This document shows positions 8,637-17,410 of a stretch of DNA of 64,000 bases, in pieces. The stretch is from Paenibacillus sp. MAHUQ-63 (lineage in GTDB: Bacteria > Bacillota > Bacilli > Paenibacillales > NBRC-103111), in assembly GCF_028765165.1 (NCBI RefSeq), contig NZ_JARADB010000006.1, positions 124,001 through 188,000 on the forward strand, given 5' to 3'. The notes below the pieces were generated by a model. That model did no database searches, had not been told where the DNA came from, and saw only the letters and a list, made by a program, of their open reading frames with translations. The translations under genes and the position numbers were made by a program. Within the stretch, counting starts at the first letter, position 1, and the number at the start of each line of letters is the position of its first letter.

Positions 8637-9086
8637 ATGATGACAATTCGGAAACGCAATACAGCAGCTTTCACTTTTATGGCATGGGCATCCTTTATCG
8701 GTGCATTTCTGGCGATGTTTATCGGGATCTATACGTTGGATGAGTCACTCAGCGTCAAAGGCTATTTCGCCGTGTGCGCTTTATTCCTGACCATGTCGGC
8801 GTTCGTGCTGCAAAAGGTGATTCGCGATAATCTGGAAGACAGCTTCGATGCGCGCAAACGGAACACGTCGGCTTTCACCTTCATGGCCTGGAGTTCCTTC
8901 GCACTCGCGCTGCTGGGGATGTTCATCGGCATCATTAACTTGGAGCAGCTGCTTTCCGTTAAAGGCTATTACGCGGTTACCGCATTGTTTCTGACCATGT
9001 CTTCGTTCGTGCTGCAAAAAACGGTTCGCGACAACAATGACGATGCCGCCTTGCAGCCGGTAGATAAAACGTTTGAAGAGCTGTAG
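8637..9086 (+). CDS. YiaA/YiaB-family inner membrane protein with two repeats
   Basis: Predicted 149-residue membrane protein made of two near-identical two-helix units. Each starts with RKRNTxAFTFMAW and ends with FxLTMSxFVLQKxxRDN (about residues 5-65 and 72-132). This matches the YiaAB two-helix domain in tandem. The family occurs in many bacteria but has no established function. AGGAGG at 8625-8630 supports ATG 8637. The preceding 120 bp hold a possible promoter but no confident motif. Confidence 0.75.
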   Translation: MMTIRKRNTAAFTFMAWASFIGAFLAMFIGIYTLDESLSVKGYFAVCALFLTMSAFVLQKVIRDNLEDSFDARKRNTSAFTFMAWSSFALALLGMFIGIINLEQLLSVKGYYAVTALFLTMSSFVLQKTVRDNNDDAALQPVDKTFEEL

Positions 9087-9175
9087 CAAGCACATGTTTC
9101 GATTTCCGGCGGATAAATGGAAGTATTTGGGGCATATTGGTCAATAGGACATATTTGTAAGAAAGGTTGGGTGCT

Positions 9176-9673
9176 ATGACAGTGGAACGAGTTGTATTGA
9201 TCGCCGTATGGGCGGTCTGTCTTCTGCTCATACCGCTCATGATCCCGAGGCATCGGATCCGGGAAGCCGTCCTGCTGTTCCTTTTCACCCAAATGATTAC
9301 GTGGGTCATGAGTTTGCTGTTCGTGGAATGGCGCTTCATTGAAAACCCGATCCGTGAATTCCCGGCGGCTACCCAAAGCAATTTTACGAATAATTATTTG
9401 CTGTTGCCGCTCTTATCGACGTTGTTCTCTATCTACTACCCCGCGCAGAAGCCTGCTTCCGTCAGGTTTCTTTATCATTTACGCATCGTGCTGGCGATTG
9501 GTGTTTACTTGGCTTTCGTTTCCAGCTACACAGAGATATTGAACTATGTTCATTTCAATATTTATGCTCACATCCTTGTTGTATGGCTTGTAATAAATGC
9601 CGTAAGAAGCTATGCTTCTTATTTTTTCAAGAAAGAGATCCGGAAGGAAGGGCAGCCAGCAGGCTATGAATAA
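9176..9673 (+). CDS. CBO0543-like integral membrane protein, first of a pair
   Basis: Predicted 165-residue protein with about five transmembrane helices. The pattern of PxRxR after helix 1, then PIREFPxAT.SNFTNNY and YYPAQKP, is shared with the next gene and with the CBO0543 family found in spore formers. No function is known for the family. ATG 9176 follows AAAGG at a distance of 9 nt. The next gene overlaps its end by 8 bp, so the two are translationally coupled and may form a heteromer (inference). Confidence 0.65.
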   Translation: MTVERVVLIAVWAVCLLLIPLMIPRHRIREAVLLFLFTQMITWVMSLLFVEWRFIENPIREFPAATQSNFTNNYLLLPLLSTLFSIYYPAQKPASVRFLYHLRIVLAIGVYLAFVSSYTEILNYVHFNIYAHILVVWLVINAVRSYASYFFKKEIRKEGQPAGYE

Positions 9674-10154
9674 TAAGATCGAATATAGCATCCTCTTGGC
9701 CGTGTGGGCGATCGCCTTGACAGGTCTGCTCTTGGTGCCCAAACGCCACCGCCGTAAAGCGCAGGTTGCTTTTCTTTTTCAACAGTTTATTTGCTGGATT
9801 CTGGGACTTATCGTTGTGCAAAATAATTGGCTGGACTATCCGGTCAGAGAGCTGAAGCGCAATTATTCCAGCTTGACCTTCGAATTCATCGCCTACCCGG
9901 CGATTGCCGTTTATTTGAATATTTACTATCCTGTGATGAAAACAAAGTGGACACGCCTGCTCTTCGTGCTCGCCTTTCCGGCGGCCATTACAGTGGTCGA
10001 AATCATACTTGAAAAAAATACGGAGTTGATCGACTATCACTCGTGGAGCTGGTATTGGACATTTGCCAGCATCCTGGTGACGCTTGGTTTGTCTCTCGTC
10101 TTTAACCGGTGGTTCTTCCGCGAAGGGAAGAGCGCGGCAGGGGAGACATCTTAG
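9666..10154 (+). CDS. CBO0543-like integral membrane protein, second of a pair
   Basis: Predicted 162-residue paralogue of the preceding gene, again with about five membrane helices. It has the equivalents VPKRHRRKAQ, DYPVRELKRNYSSLTFEF and YYPVMKT at the same positions. It starts within the last codons of the upstream gene (overlap 9666-9673). Function unknown; adjacency and overlap argue for joint production. A longer frame starting at 9612 is not supported by a ribosome binding site. Confidence 0.65.
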   Translation: MNNKIEYSILLAVWAIALTGLLLVPKRHRRKAQVAFLFQQFICWILGLIVVQNNWLDYPVRELKRNYSSLTFEFIAYPAIAVYLNIYYPVMKTKWTRLLFVLAFPAAITVVEIILEKNTELIDYHSWSWYWTFASILVTLGLSLVFNRWFFREGKSAAGETS

Positions 10155-10178
10155 TCCCCATGCGTCAAGGGGGACATA

Positions 10179-10215
10179 GAAAAGCGGGACCAAGGATATC
10201 TCCTCAGCCCCGCTT
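10179..10215 (-). terminator. Putative terminator after xylA
   Basis: On the minus strand, AAGCGGG and CCCGCTT arms are separated by a long loop and followed by TTC, directly after the xylA stop. It may also terminate the plus-strand membrane genes. Confidence 0.4.
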
Positions 10216-10223
10216 GATGTTCA

Positions 10224-11540
10224 TTAAGCGTTAATCAGGTATTGGTTAACCGTAGCCTTGATCAATTCCAGGCGGCCCGATTGGTTCACGATGTTGTTGT
10301 TGGCAAGCGCGTAAGCTTCGAGCGATTTGAAATCCGCTTTACCAGATACGATATCCGCGCCGATGCCGGACTTGAAGGAAGCGTAGCGCGTGTCGAGAAT
10401 GTTGTCAAATACGCGGTCTTCGATCAATTTGGCCGCAACCTGCAGGCCGCGTGCGAAGGAATCCATACCGGCGATATGAGCGTACACCACATCGATCGGC
10501 TCGAAGGACGTGCGGCGAACTTTCGCGTCGAAGTTCACGCCGCCGCTGCCGATTCCGCCTTCATTAAGCAGAATCTCGTACATCGCCATTGTCGTCGAGT
10601 ACAGGTCTGTCGGGAATTCGTCGGTGTCCCAGCCGAGCAGCAGGTCGCCTTGGTTCGCATCGATGGAGCCCAGCACACCGTTGATACGCGCAACACGAAG
10701 CTCGTGCTCGAACGTGTGGCCGGCCAGCGTAGCATGGTTAGCTTCCAGGTTCAATTTGAAATATGGAAGCAGGTCGTATTTCTGCAAGAAAGCAAGCGTT
10801 GTTGCCGCATCGAAGTCATATTGGTGCTTGGAAGGCTCTTTCGGCTTAGGCTCGATCAGGAATTGGCCTGTATAGCCGATTTCTTTGGCATAATCAACAG
10901 CCATGTGCAGGAAGCGGGCAAGGTTGTCAAGCTCCAGGCCAAGGTCGGTGTTGAGCAGTGTTTCATAGCCTTCACGGCCGCCCCAGAAAACATAGTTCTC
11001 GGAACCAAGCTCTTTGGCATGGTCAAGAGCTTTCTTCACTTGTGCCGCAGCATAAGCGAAAACATCGGCATTATTCGTTGTAGCCGCACCGTGTACGAAA
11101 CGCGGATTCGTGAACATGTTCGCTGTGTTCCACAGCAATTTTTTGCCGGATGCTTGCATGTTGTCTTTGATCAGCGCAACGATTTCGTCCAGGTTGCGGT
11201 TCGTCTCTTGCAGCGTGTCGCCTTCAGGCGCGATGTCGCGGTCGTGGAAAGCGAAGTAGTCGACATCCAGAATGTGCAGCAGCTCGAAGCAAGCTTCAAC
11301 ACGCGCTTTGGCCAGCTCCATACCGGAGTATTGATCCCAGTCGCGTACCATCGTACCACTGCCGAACGGATCTGCGCCGTTAGCGGAGAAGGAGTGCCAG
11401 TAAGCGATTGCAAAGCGCATATGCTCACGCATTGTTTTGCCTAGAATCACTTGGTCAGGGTTATAAAATTTAAAAGCCAGCGGGTTCGTGGATGTGCGGC
11501 CCTCGTACTTAACTTGTTGGACGTTCTCAAAGTAGCTCAT
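10224..11540 (-). CDS. xylA: Xylose isomerase
   Basis: Predicted 438-residue cytoplasmic enzyme that converts D-xylose to D-xylulose. It shows the family sequence throughout: [13 protein letters not shown] at the start, the active-site [12 protein letters not shown] (catalytic His) and [14 protein letters not shown] (metal-binding Glu), and [15 protein letters not shown] further on. Length is the usual 435-440. ATG 11540 has GGAGG 8 nt upstream; an in-frame TTG at 11555 lacks support. It is divergent from xylR, with a SigA-type promoter overlapped by a palindromic operator between them. No xylulokinase gene is present in the window. Confidence 0.97.
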   Translation of the reverse strand: MSYFENVQQVKYEGRTSTNPLAFKFYNPDQVILGKTMREHMRFAIAYWHSFSANGADPFGSGTMVRDWDQYSGMELAKARVEACFELLHILDVDYFAFHDRDIAPEGDTLQETNRNLDEIVALIKDNMQASGKKLLWNTANMFTNPRFVHGAATTNNADVFAYAAAQVKKALDHAKELGSENYVFWGGREGYETLLNTDLGLELDNLARFLHMAVDYAKEIGYTGQFLIEPKPKEPSKHQYDFDAATTLAFLQKYDLLPYFKLNLEANHATLAGHTFEHELRVARINGVLGSIDANQGDLLLGWDTDEFPTDLYSTTMAMYEILLNEGGIGSGGVNFDAKVRRTSFEPIDVVYAHIAGMDSFARGLQVAAKLIEDRVFDNILDTRYASFKSGIGADIVSGKADFKSLEAYALANNNIVNQSGRLELIKATVNQYLINA

Positions 11541-11582
11541 GCATTCAGCCTCCAAAATGGATTATTAATTGCCTCTGAAGTC

Positions 11583-11628
11583 ATCATAGCATCATTCGAT
11601 AAGTTTGTAAATTCATTAAACAAACTTA
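11583..11628 (-). promoter_or_regulatory. xylA promoter and XylR operator
   Basis: On the minus strand, TTTACA (11611-11606), 17 nt, TATGAT (11588-11583) forms a SigA promoter for xylA. The palindrome TAAGTTTGT-N11-ACAAACTTA (11600-11628) covers the -35 region and matches the known Firmicute XylR operator pattern (AGTTTGTTT...AACAAACT). Binding here would block xylA transcription when xylose is absent. Confidence 0.85.
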
Positions 11629-11712
11629 GTTCGTGCATGCTGCGTTCTTTCGTGATAGAATCAGGGCAAACATATAGAAATATAGTAATTGGAGCAGTGT
11701 GGGGGCTATTGG

Positions 11713-12888
11713 ATGAAACAAACCGGCGATTTGAATCTAGTGAAAAAAATTAATAAATCGATCGTACTCCATCATATTCGGACGGACTCGCCCATCTCTC
11801 GGGCGCGCATCGCAGAAATGACAGGACTCACGAAGGCGACCGTTTCGAGTCTTGTGAATGAGCTGATCGAAAGCAGCCTTGTCGAGGAAATCGGCGCAGG
11901 CGAGTCGAGCGGCGGACGCAAGCCGATGATGCTTCTGTTCAATGGGACGGCCGGCTATGCGATTGGGGTCGATCTGGGGGTGCACGACATTCTGGCGGTG
12001 CTGACGGACTTGAACGGCAAGGTCGTGAGCGAGAAGCGAGCCTTGCATGACAACGCCTCCGCCGAAGCGGTCATTCAACTGCTCAAGCGGACGATCCGCG
12101 AGCTGATCGACAGCGCGCCTGAGAGCGCCTATGGGATCATCGGCATCGGCATCGGGGTGCCCGGAATATGTGACGAGGAAGGCAATCTGCTCTTCGCGCC
12201 GAACCTGAGCTGGGAGAACGTGCCGCTCCAGAAGCTCATCGAGGATACGTTCCATATTCCCGTCGTGATCGACAACGAAGCGAACGCAGGCGCTGTCGGC
12301 GAGAAACAGTTCGGCGCGGGGACAGAGACGACGAATCTGGTGTATATCTCCATCGGCATCGGGATCGGTGCCGGAATCATCATCAAAGGCGAGCTGTACC
12401 GCGGCGCAACGGGCTTTGCCGGCGAGATCGGGCACATCTCGATCCAACATGACGGGCCGAAGTGCCGCTGCGGCAGCTTGGGCTGTTGGGAGCTGTACGC
12501 GTCCGAGCATGCGCTGCTGGAGCAGGCGCGAAGGGAGCTGGGCGAGCCGGCCCAGCTGGACACGCTGCTCGCCAGGGCGGAAGCGGGGGACAAGACGGCC
12601 ATTGCGCTCTTCGAGCGGCTGGGCTATTACCTCGGCGTCGGCGTAGTGAATATTATCAACGGCTACAATCCCGAGTTCATCATTCTCGGGGGCCGTTTGG
12701 CCGGAGCGGAGAAATGGCTCATGAAGCCTTTGCAGGATCTGCTCGAGAAGCGTTCCCTGCCTCTTCCGCGCAAGCTGCTGAACGTGGAGTTCTCGAAGCT
12801 GAGCGACCGTTCGACCGTGCTCGGGGCGTCTTCCTTCGCGGTTGCGAAGTTTTTTGCCTCCACAACGGTTTCCGTAGACAGTAATTAA
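11713..12888 (+). CDS. xylR: Xylose repressor, ROK family
   Basis: Predicted 391-residue DNA-binding repressor. Residues 10-70 hold a winged helix (SPISRARIAEMTGLTKATVSSLVNELI), and the remainder is a ROK sugar-kinase-like domain with the zinc motif CRCGSLGCWE and GVPGICDEEGNLLFAPNL. ATG 11713 follows GGGGG; the upstream in-frame start at 11689 would add residues not seen in the family. It is divergent from xylA and expected to bind the palindrome between them and release it on binding xylose. Confidence 0.93.
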   Translation: MKQTGDLNLVKKINKSIVLHHIRTDSPISRARIAEMTGLTKATVSSLVNELIESSLVEEIGAGESSGGRKPMMLLFNGTAGYAIGVDLGVHDILAVLTDLNGKVVSEKRALHDNASAEAVIQLLKRTIRELIDSAPESAYGIIGIGIGVPGICDEEGNLLFAPNLSWENVPLQKLIEDTFHIPVVIDNEANAGAVGEKQFGAGTETTNLVYISIGIGIGAGIIIKGELYRGATGFAGEIGHISIQHDGPKCRCGSLGCWELYASEHALLEQARRELGEPAQLDTLLARAEAGDKTAIALFERLGYYLGVGVVNIINGYNPEFIILGGRLAGAEKWLMKPLQDLLEKRSLPLPRKLLNVEFSKLSDRSTVLGASSFAVAKFFASTTVSVDSN

Positions 12889-12978
12889 CAGGAAATTTCG
12901 AATTGACCTTCCGTTCATATGTTATGTAAAATAAGAAAGGCTATCTTATTACTTACATATAAAGGACGGGAACCAACG

Positions 12979-13479
12979 ATGCTTCTGCGTTCAATCATCA
13001 TTTGCTGTTACCTGATGGGAGCTTATTGGGCGTCCTATCATTATCCATCAATGAAGATGGTATTTTATCCGACACTCGGTGCGTTCAGCTTCCTGTTCAT
13101 GCATCGTGTGGATCAATTTAAAGATGTCGGCCGAATAACGATCGGAGCTATTATTGCCGTTACGATCGGCAGTGTCATGTACGCGATCAGCCACGGAGCT
13201 GTCTCCTTTTTCCTGACGGCAATTGTTACGATTTCCCTTATCCAGCTTTTCAAATGGAACGCGGCTCCGATACTGGCCGTTTCCTTCGTCCCTTTTTTCG
13301 CTCACCCGACTTCGATCTGGGCATTGCCGGCGGCCGTTTTCGTCTCGCTGCTCGGTCTGATGGTATCTGTGTGGCTGATCGGGAAGATGGAGCAGGTGCC
13401 GGTCGTGACAAGAATCACTATGGTTCTTGAAGATCTCCGGGCCAAGACAGCAACCGCCGCGATGAAGAAAGAACTTTAA
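12979..13479 (+). CDS. Small integral membrane protein, HPP/FUSC-like
   Basis: Predicted 166-residue protein with about five hydrophobic helices. The KMVFYPTLGAFSFLF and NAAPILAVSFVPFFAHP stretches recall short HPP-family membrane proteins of Bacillales. No function is established. ATG 12979 has AAAGGA upstream with wide spacing, and the upstream start at 12919 would add a non-hydrophobic extension. It stands alone between xylR and a strong terminator. Confidence 0.6.
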   Translation: MLLRSIIICCYLMGAYWASYHYPSMKMVFYPTLGAFSFLFMHRVDQFKDVGRITIGAIIAVTIGSVMYAISHGAVSFFLTAIVTISLIQLFKWNAAPILAVSFVPFFAHPTSIWALPAAVFVSLLGLMVSVWLIGKMEQVPVVTRITMVLEDLRAKTATAAMKKEL

Positions 13480-13484
13480 AACGA

Positions 13485-13521
13485 AAAAAAGCGACCAGCA
13501 TGAACCTGCTGTCGCTTTTTT
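13485..13521 (+). terminator. Rho-independent terminator
   Basis: AAAAAAGCGAC, AGCA, a loop, TGCT and GTCGCTTTTTT form a strong hairpin flanked by A and T tracts, between the membrane gene and the Crp/Fnr regulator gene. Confidence 0.85.
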
Positions 13522-13541
13522 CTCATAAAGGAGACTTGCGT

Positions 13542-14048
13542 ATGAAGCTGCATAAAGGAGAGACACTATTCCGGCAAGGTGAAACGGGAGGTCTGTTCCG
13601 GTTAAAGAGCGGGCTGCTCAAAATTGTCCGCGTTCACGAGGACGGCCACGCTACGCTCGTTAACATTATCGTGCCGGATGAAACGATCCCGCATCATTCG
13701 CTGATCAGTCCCAAGCCGTACCATGGGACGGCGGTGGCTCTTGTGTCTTGTGAAGTAGAAACGATCCCTGCCGAAGCTTGGTACCGGGATTTGGAGATGA
13801 ACCCGGAGAAGTTCAGAGTCATTGCCCAGCAGCTGCAGGACAAGCTCCGGATGATGCAGCAGCGCATCGACCAGCTGGCGGAAGTCACTCCTGCGGGCAA
13901 GCTGAAAAAGCTGGAGAACTGGGTGCGCACCTATCTCGGCGACACCGTTCTGACCGATATATTGACGCAGGAAGAGATCGGCCAACTGGTCGGGCTGCGG
14001 CGGGAGACCGTGAACCGCCTCTTGCGTGAACAGTCGTTGAACCTATAG
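13542..14048 (+). CDS. Crp/Fnr-family transcriptional regulator
   Basis: Predicted 168-residue regulator, shorter than classical Crp (about 210). Residues 1-90 form a cyclic-nucleotide-binding-like barrel (HKGETLFRQGETGGLFRLKSG), then comes the dimer helix, and the winged helix covers about 135-165 (TQEEIGQLVGLRRETVNRLL). Only one cysteine is visible, so an Fnr-type iron-sulfur cluster is unlikely. AAAGGAG supports ATG 13542. It is convergent with hmp, whose promoter carries a perfect Crp/Fnr palindrome, so it is the obvious candidate activator; the signal (NO, haem or redox) is not readable. Confidence 0.88.
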   Translation: MKLHKGETLFRQGETGGLFRLKSGLLKIVRVHEDGHATLVNIIVPDETIPHHSLISPKPYHGTAVALVSCEVETIPAEAWYRDLEMNPEKFRVIAQQLQDKLRMMQQRIDQLAEVTPAGKLKKLENWVRTYLGDTVLTDILTQEEIGQLVGLRRETVNRLLREQSLNL

Positions 14049-15257
14049 CGTACCGGCAGGACCGAAAAATTCGTAATGCCGATCCCCATCCGGAACTCCC
14101 CAATCCCGCAAAGCGCTGTTGACGCCTTTCATGAACGGAACGGGACCGCAGAAATAGAAGCTTGCCTCGCGCGCGGGCACAATGCTTTGCAGCCAATTGA
14201 GATCGATATACCCCTCTTTGTGATAAGCGTTAGCGGCACGGTCCGCCTCCGTCGGCTGATTGTAACACCAGTACGCGCTCAGCGAAGGGCGCTCCGAGGC
14301 CAGCTGCTTCACGTGCGCTTTGAAAGCGTGGTGATGGCTGTTTTGCGCCGCATGAATAAAGGTGATGGGACGGTTCGAGCCGGCCTTCACTAATGTATTC
14401 AGCATGCTGACCATCGGCGTAAGGCCGACGCCTCCGCTGATCAGGACGACCGGCCGGGTGTCCGTTTGGTCCAGCGTGAAATCTCCGGCCGGCGCGGAGA
14501 GCAGCAGCGCATCGCCTTCCTTCATCGCTTCATGCAAGTACACCGACACTTTCCCTCCGGGGCGGTCTGCCAGGCTGTCTTCCCGTTTCACCGAAATCCG
14601 GTAATAAGGCTTGCCGGGAGCATCGGACAAGCTGTACTGACGAATATGCGTATATTCTTCCCCCGGGATCTCCAATTTGACGCTCACGTACTGACCGGGT
14701 TCAAAGGCAGGGAGAACCGCCCCGTCTTCCGGCATTAGATAAAAGGAAGTAATCACATCGCTTTCCTCCACCTTGCGGGCGATGCGGAATCGTTTGAAAT
14801 CTTTCCAGCCGCCGCCTTGTGCCTCAGCCGAGTGATACATATCCGCTTCCATGCCGATGAAGGCATCGGCAATGACGCCGTAGGCTTCGCCCCAGGCTCC
14901 CAGGATTTCAGGCGTAGCGGCATCGCCAAGCACATCTTGGATGGCGGCAAGCAGATGCTGGCCGACAATCGGGTAATGCTCCGGCTTCACGCCAAGGCTG
15001 CGATGTTTATGGGCAATCTGTTTCACCACAGGCAGGATCGCCTCAAGCCGGTCGATATGCAGGGCGGCCGCGTATACGGCATTCGCCAGCGCCGTCTGCT
15101 GCCTGCCTTGCTTCTGGTTGGCATGGTTGAATATGTTCAGCAGCTCGGGATGAGAAGTAAAGAGCATTTCATAGAACCGTTTCGTAATGGCTGTTCCATG
15201 AACTTCCAAGACGGGAATCGTGGATTTAATGATGGCAATTGTAAGTTGATTTAACAT
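14043..15257 (-). CDS. hmp: Flavohaemoglobin, nitric oxide dioxygenase
   Basis: Predicted 404-residue enzyme that oxidises NO to nitrate using O2 and NAD(P)H. The globin domain (1-140) has distal Tyr29 and proximal His85 at the same numbers as in E. coli Hmp. The FAD domain (about 150-260) has RQYSLSDAP, and the NAD domain (about 265-400) has GGVGLTPM and YFCGPVPFM. ATG 15257 follows GAGG at 9 nt. The stop overlaps that of the convergent regulator gene in the palindrome CTATAG. A Crp/Fnr box lies upstream. Confidence 0.97.
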   Translation of the reverse strand: MLNQLTIAIIKSTIPVLEVHGTAITKRFYEMLFTSHPELLNIFNHANQKQGRQQTALANAVYAAALHIDRLEAILPVVKQIAHKHRSLGVKPEHYPIVGQHLLAAIQDVLGDAATPEILGAWGEAYGVIADAFIGMEADMYHSAEAQGGGWKDFKRFRIARKVEESDVITSFYLMPEDGAVLPAFEPGQYVSVKLEIPGEEYTHIRQYSLSDAPGKPYYRISVKREDSLADRPGGKVSVYLHEAMKEGDALLLSAPAGDFTLDQTDTRPVVLISGGVGLTPMVSMLNTLVKAGSNRPITFIHAAQNSHHHAFKAHVKQLASERPSLSAYWCYNQPTEADRAANAYHKEGYIDLNWLQSIVPAREASFYFCGPVPFMKGVNSALRDWGVPDGDRHYEFFGPAGTL

Positions 15258-15300
15258 AAGGACACGCCTCATTTCAGTAAGTTTTGGTGTTTATGAGCAA

Positions 15301-15344
15301 AGTATAATAAAAGACGGGTGAGCGGATTGTGATTATAATCACAC
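15301..15344 (-). promoter_or_regulatory. hmp promoter with Crp/Fnr-type palindrome
   Basis: The perfect palindrome TGTGATTATAATCACA (15329-15344) matches the TGTGA-N6-TCACA Crp/Fnr consensus. On the minus strand a -10 TATACT (15306-15301) lies such that the palindrome centre is about 42 bp upstream of the expected start, the class II activator position. No good -35 is visible, which fits activator dependence. Confidence 0.75.
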
Positions 15345-15443
15345 CAAAAGACAACAATCTGTGTCTGTATCCATCCGAGACCGTTTCGCGGTATACTAGA
15401 ATGTAGAAATTTCCATATCCTTATAAAAGACAGGTGAGCGTGG

Positions 15444-17387
15444 ATGCCTGACTGGTCTTATCATTCGATATTTAGGCCCTTGCTGTTCCGTATGCCTGCC
15501 AAGCTGGCCAGGAATTTGACTTTACAAGCGATGGGCGGCCTCAGCCGCTTGCCGGGGGGCACCTTCGTGATCCGCACGATGGGCCATGTCGAGCTGCGGC
15601 CCGAGCTGCAGGATGAGCTCGCCGGTGTACGCGTCTCGTGCCCCGTCGGCTTATCCGGGGCGCTGGATCCGCACGGGACGGCGCACCAGGCGCTCGCGCA
15701 GTTCGGGATCGGCTTCATCGAGCTCGGTCCCGTCACGGTGCGCGAGGTGCGCTGCGACGCGCCGATCGAGCGCGCGTCGGACCAAGAAGCCATCGTGTAC
15801 CCTGATGGCTATGCCAACGATGGCGCGGACGCAGTCGCTGCGCGTCTGCGCAAGGGCACGGGGCATCGCCTGCCGCACTTCGTGCGGCTGCGGCCGATGC
15901 CGGGCAGCTCGCCGCGCGAAGCGCTGCTTCAGCAGCAGGAGCTGCTGGAGAAGCTGGCGCCGTACGCGGCGGGCTTCTACATCGACGGCCTCGCCGAAGG
16001 CTGGCCGCCGGAAGAAGCTGTGGCGTACCTCCGCGAGGTACGCCTGTTAGCGGCAGCGGCCGGCAGGCCGGCGCTGCTGGTTGTGCCGCCGCGGCTGCCC
16101 GAAGGGACGCTGCGGATGATCGCCGCCCAGCTGGCGAGCTGGAGCGGGGTTGTCGCCGGCGAAGCGCTGCCGGCGGGCGGGCGCCGCGTGTGCGTCGGCG
16201 GCCGTGAGGTGCTGCGCGCGCAGCTGGATCTGGTGCGCGAGCTCCGCGCGGCGGGGGCGCACACGATTATTGCGGCGGGAGCGGTGAGCCAGCCGCAGGA
16301 TGCGCTGGAGCTGCTGGCCGCCGGCGCGAACGGCATCCAGCTGCACAGCGGGCTGGTGTACGCCGGGCCGGGGCTGCCGAAGCGGGTTAACGAAGCGATC
16401 CTGTATGAGCGCATTCGGGAGACGGAAGAGCCCAGTCCACCGTCCTTTTGGGCGAATTGGGGCTGGATGAGTCTGCTCGGCACCGGTATGATCATCGGCG
16501 GCGTGCTGGCGCTGCTGGTCGCGCTAACCACCGTGCTTCTGCCCTATGACGAAAGCTTCCTTGGCGTCACTCGCAGTGTCATCAACAGGTGGAACGGGCA
16601 TCTTCTACATTTCATGTCCCATGACCGAATCACACTTGCCGGCACGATGATGTCCATCGGCATTTTCTATAACCAGTTGGCCAGGCACGGTCTGCGCACC
16701 GGCTCCCATTGGTCGCGTACGGCCCTGTTAGCCTCGTGCACCGTCGGTTTCTCCTCTTTCTTCCTGTATCTCGGTTACGGCTATTTCGATCCGCTGCATG
16801 CCGTCGCGGCGGCGGTTCTGCTGCCGATGCTCCTGCTGACGATCCGGGGGCTGAAGGATCTTCCTTCGCGGAAGCCGCCTGGGCTTTATAATGACGCCGT
16901 TTGGCGCAGAGCCCAATGGGGGCAATGCTGCTTCGTCATTCTGGGCGCCGGCCTCGCCGCGGGAGGCCTTACGATTGCTTGCGTCGGGGTGACGACGGTG
17001 TTCGTCCCGACCGATTTGGCCTTTCTGGGCGTGACCGCGGAGGAACTCGCCGCTTGGAACGAGCGTCTCATCCCGCTCATCGCGCATGATCGGGCCGGCT
17101 TTGGCGGTGCGTTGTTTTCGCTGGCTGTGGCGATCACGGCCTCTGCGCTCTGGGGGGTAGCCCAAGGCGAAGATTGGCTATGGCGGACATTCCTCTGGGG
17201 AGGCATTCCGGGCTTTGCATCCGGGCTTCTGGTTCATCTTCATATTGGATACACGGATTTCGTTCATTTGCTTCCCGTATATATCGCTTTGCTGCTGTAT
17301 GCGGCGGGCCTGTACCTGCTGCATCCGTTCCTCGTCCTGAGGGCGGACCGGGGTCTGGACCGGGCGGCATCGGCGGAACCATTTTAA
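15444..17387 (+). CDS. Degenerate dihydroorotate-dehydrogenase-like domain fused to a duplicated membrane module
   Basis: Predicted 647-residue fusion. Residues 1-320 follow class 2 dihydroorotate dehydrogenase end to end (N-terminal YHSIFRPLLFRMPAKLARNLT, FGIGFIELGPVT, AAGANGIQLHSGLVYAGPG). The functional residues are changed: LAAGLDKDG became LSGALDPHG, the NISSPNT catalytic loop is absent, the VKIAPDL lysine is gone (LVVPPRL), and TNTT is missing. Activity is therefore doubtful. Residues of about 335-630 are multi-helix membrane sequence in two related halves: FLGVT at 372 and 527 and HDR at 393 and 548, both 155 residues apart. Function unknown; a membrane-anchored flavin or pseudoenzyme sensor is speculation. 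A metallophosphoesterase gene follows. Confidence 0.8.
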   Translation: MPDWSYHSIFRPLLFRMPAKLARNLTLQAMGGLSRLPGGTFVIRTMGHVELRPELQDELAGVRVSCPVGLSGALDPHGTAHQALAQFGIGFIELGPVTVREVRCDAPIERASDQEAIVYPDGYANDGADAVAARLRKGTGHRLPHFVRLRPMPGSSPREALLQQQELLEKLAPYAAGFYIDGLAEGWPPEEAVAYLREVRLLAAAAGRPALLVVPPRLPEGTLRMIAAQLASWSGVVAGEALPAGGRRVCVGGREVLRAQLDLVRELRAAGAHTIIAAGAVSQPQDALELLAAGANGIQLHSGLVYAGPGLPKRVNEAILYERIRETEEPSPPSFWANWGWMSLLGTGMIIGGVLALLVALTTVLLPYDESFLGVTRSVINRWNGHLLHFMSHDRITLAGTMMSIGIFYNQLARHGLRTGSHWSRTALLASCTVGFSSFFLYLGYGYFDPLHAVAAAVLLPMLLLTIRGLKDLPSRKPPGLYNDAVWRRAQWGQCCFVILGAGLAAGGLTIACVGVTTVFVPTDLAFLGVTAEELAAWNERLIPLIAHDRAGFGGALFSLAVAITASALWGVAQGEDWLWRTFLWGGIPGFASGLLVHLHIGYTDFVHLLPVYIALLLYAAGLYLLHPFLVLRADRGLDRAASAEPF

Positions 17388-17410
17388 ACGTCAAAGGCAG
17401 GTGCGGCTTG

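Noticed and set aside
9119-9175. SigB-type promoter before the CBO0543-like pair
   Set aside because: GTTTCG occurs upstream but lacks a GGGTAT at 12-15 nt.
10242-11444. 400-residue open frame antisense to xylA
   Set aside because: Lies wholly opposite xylA, has no ribosome binding site and its protein sequence is the mirror of a strongly biased coding frame.
11737-12918. 393-residue open frame antisense to xylR
   Set aside because: Covers xylR on the other strand, reads as low-complexity Arg/Gln-rich protein, and xylR has clear family motifs.
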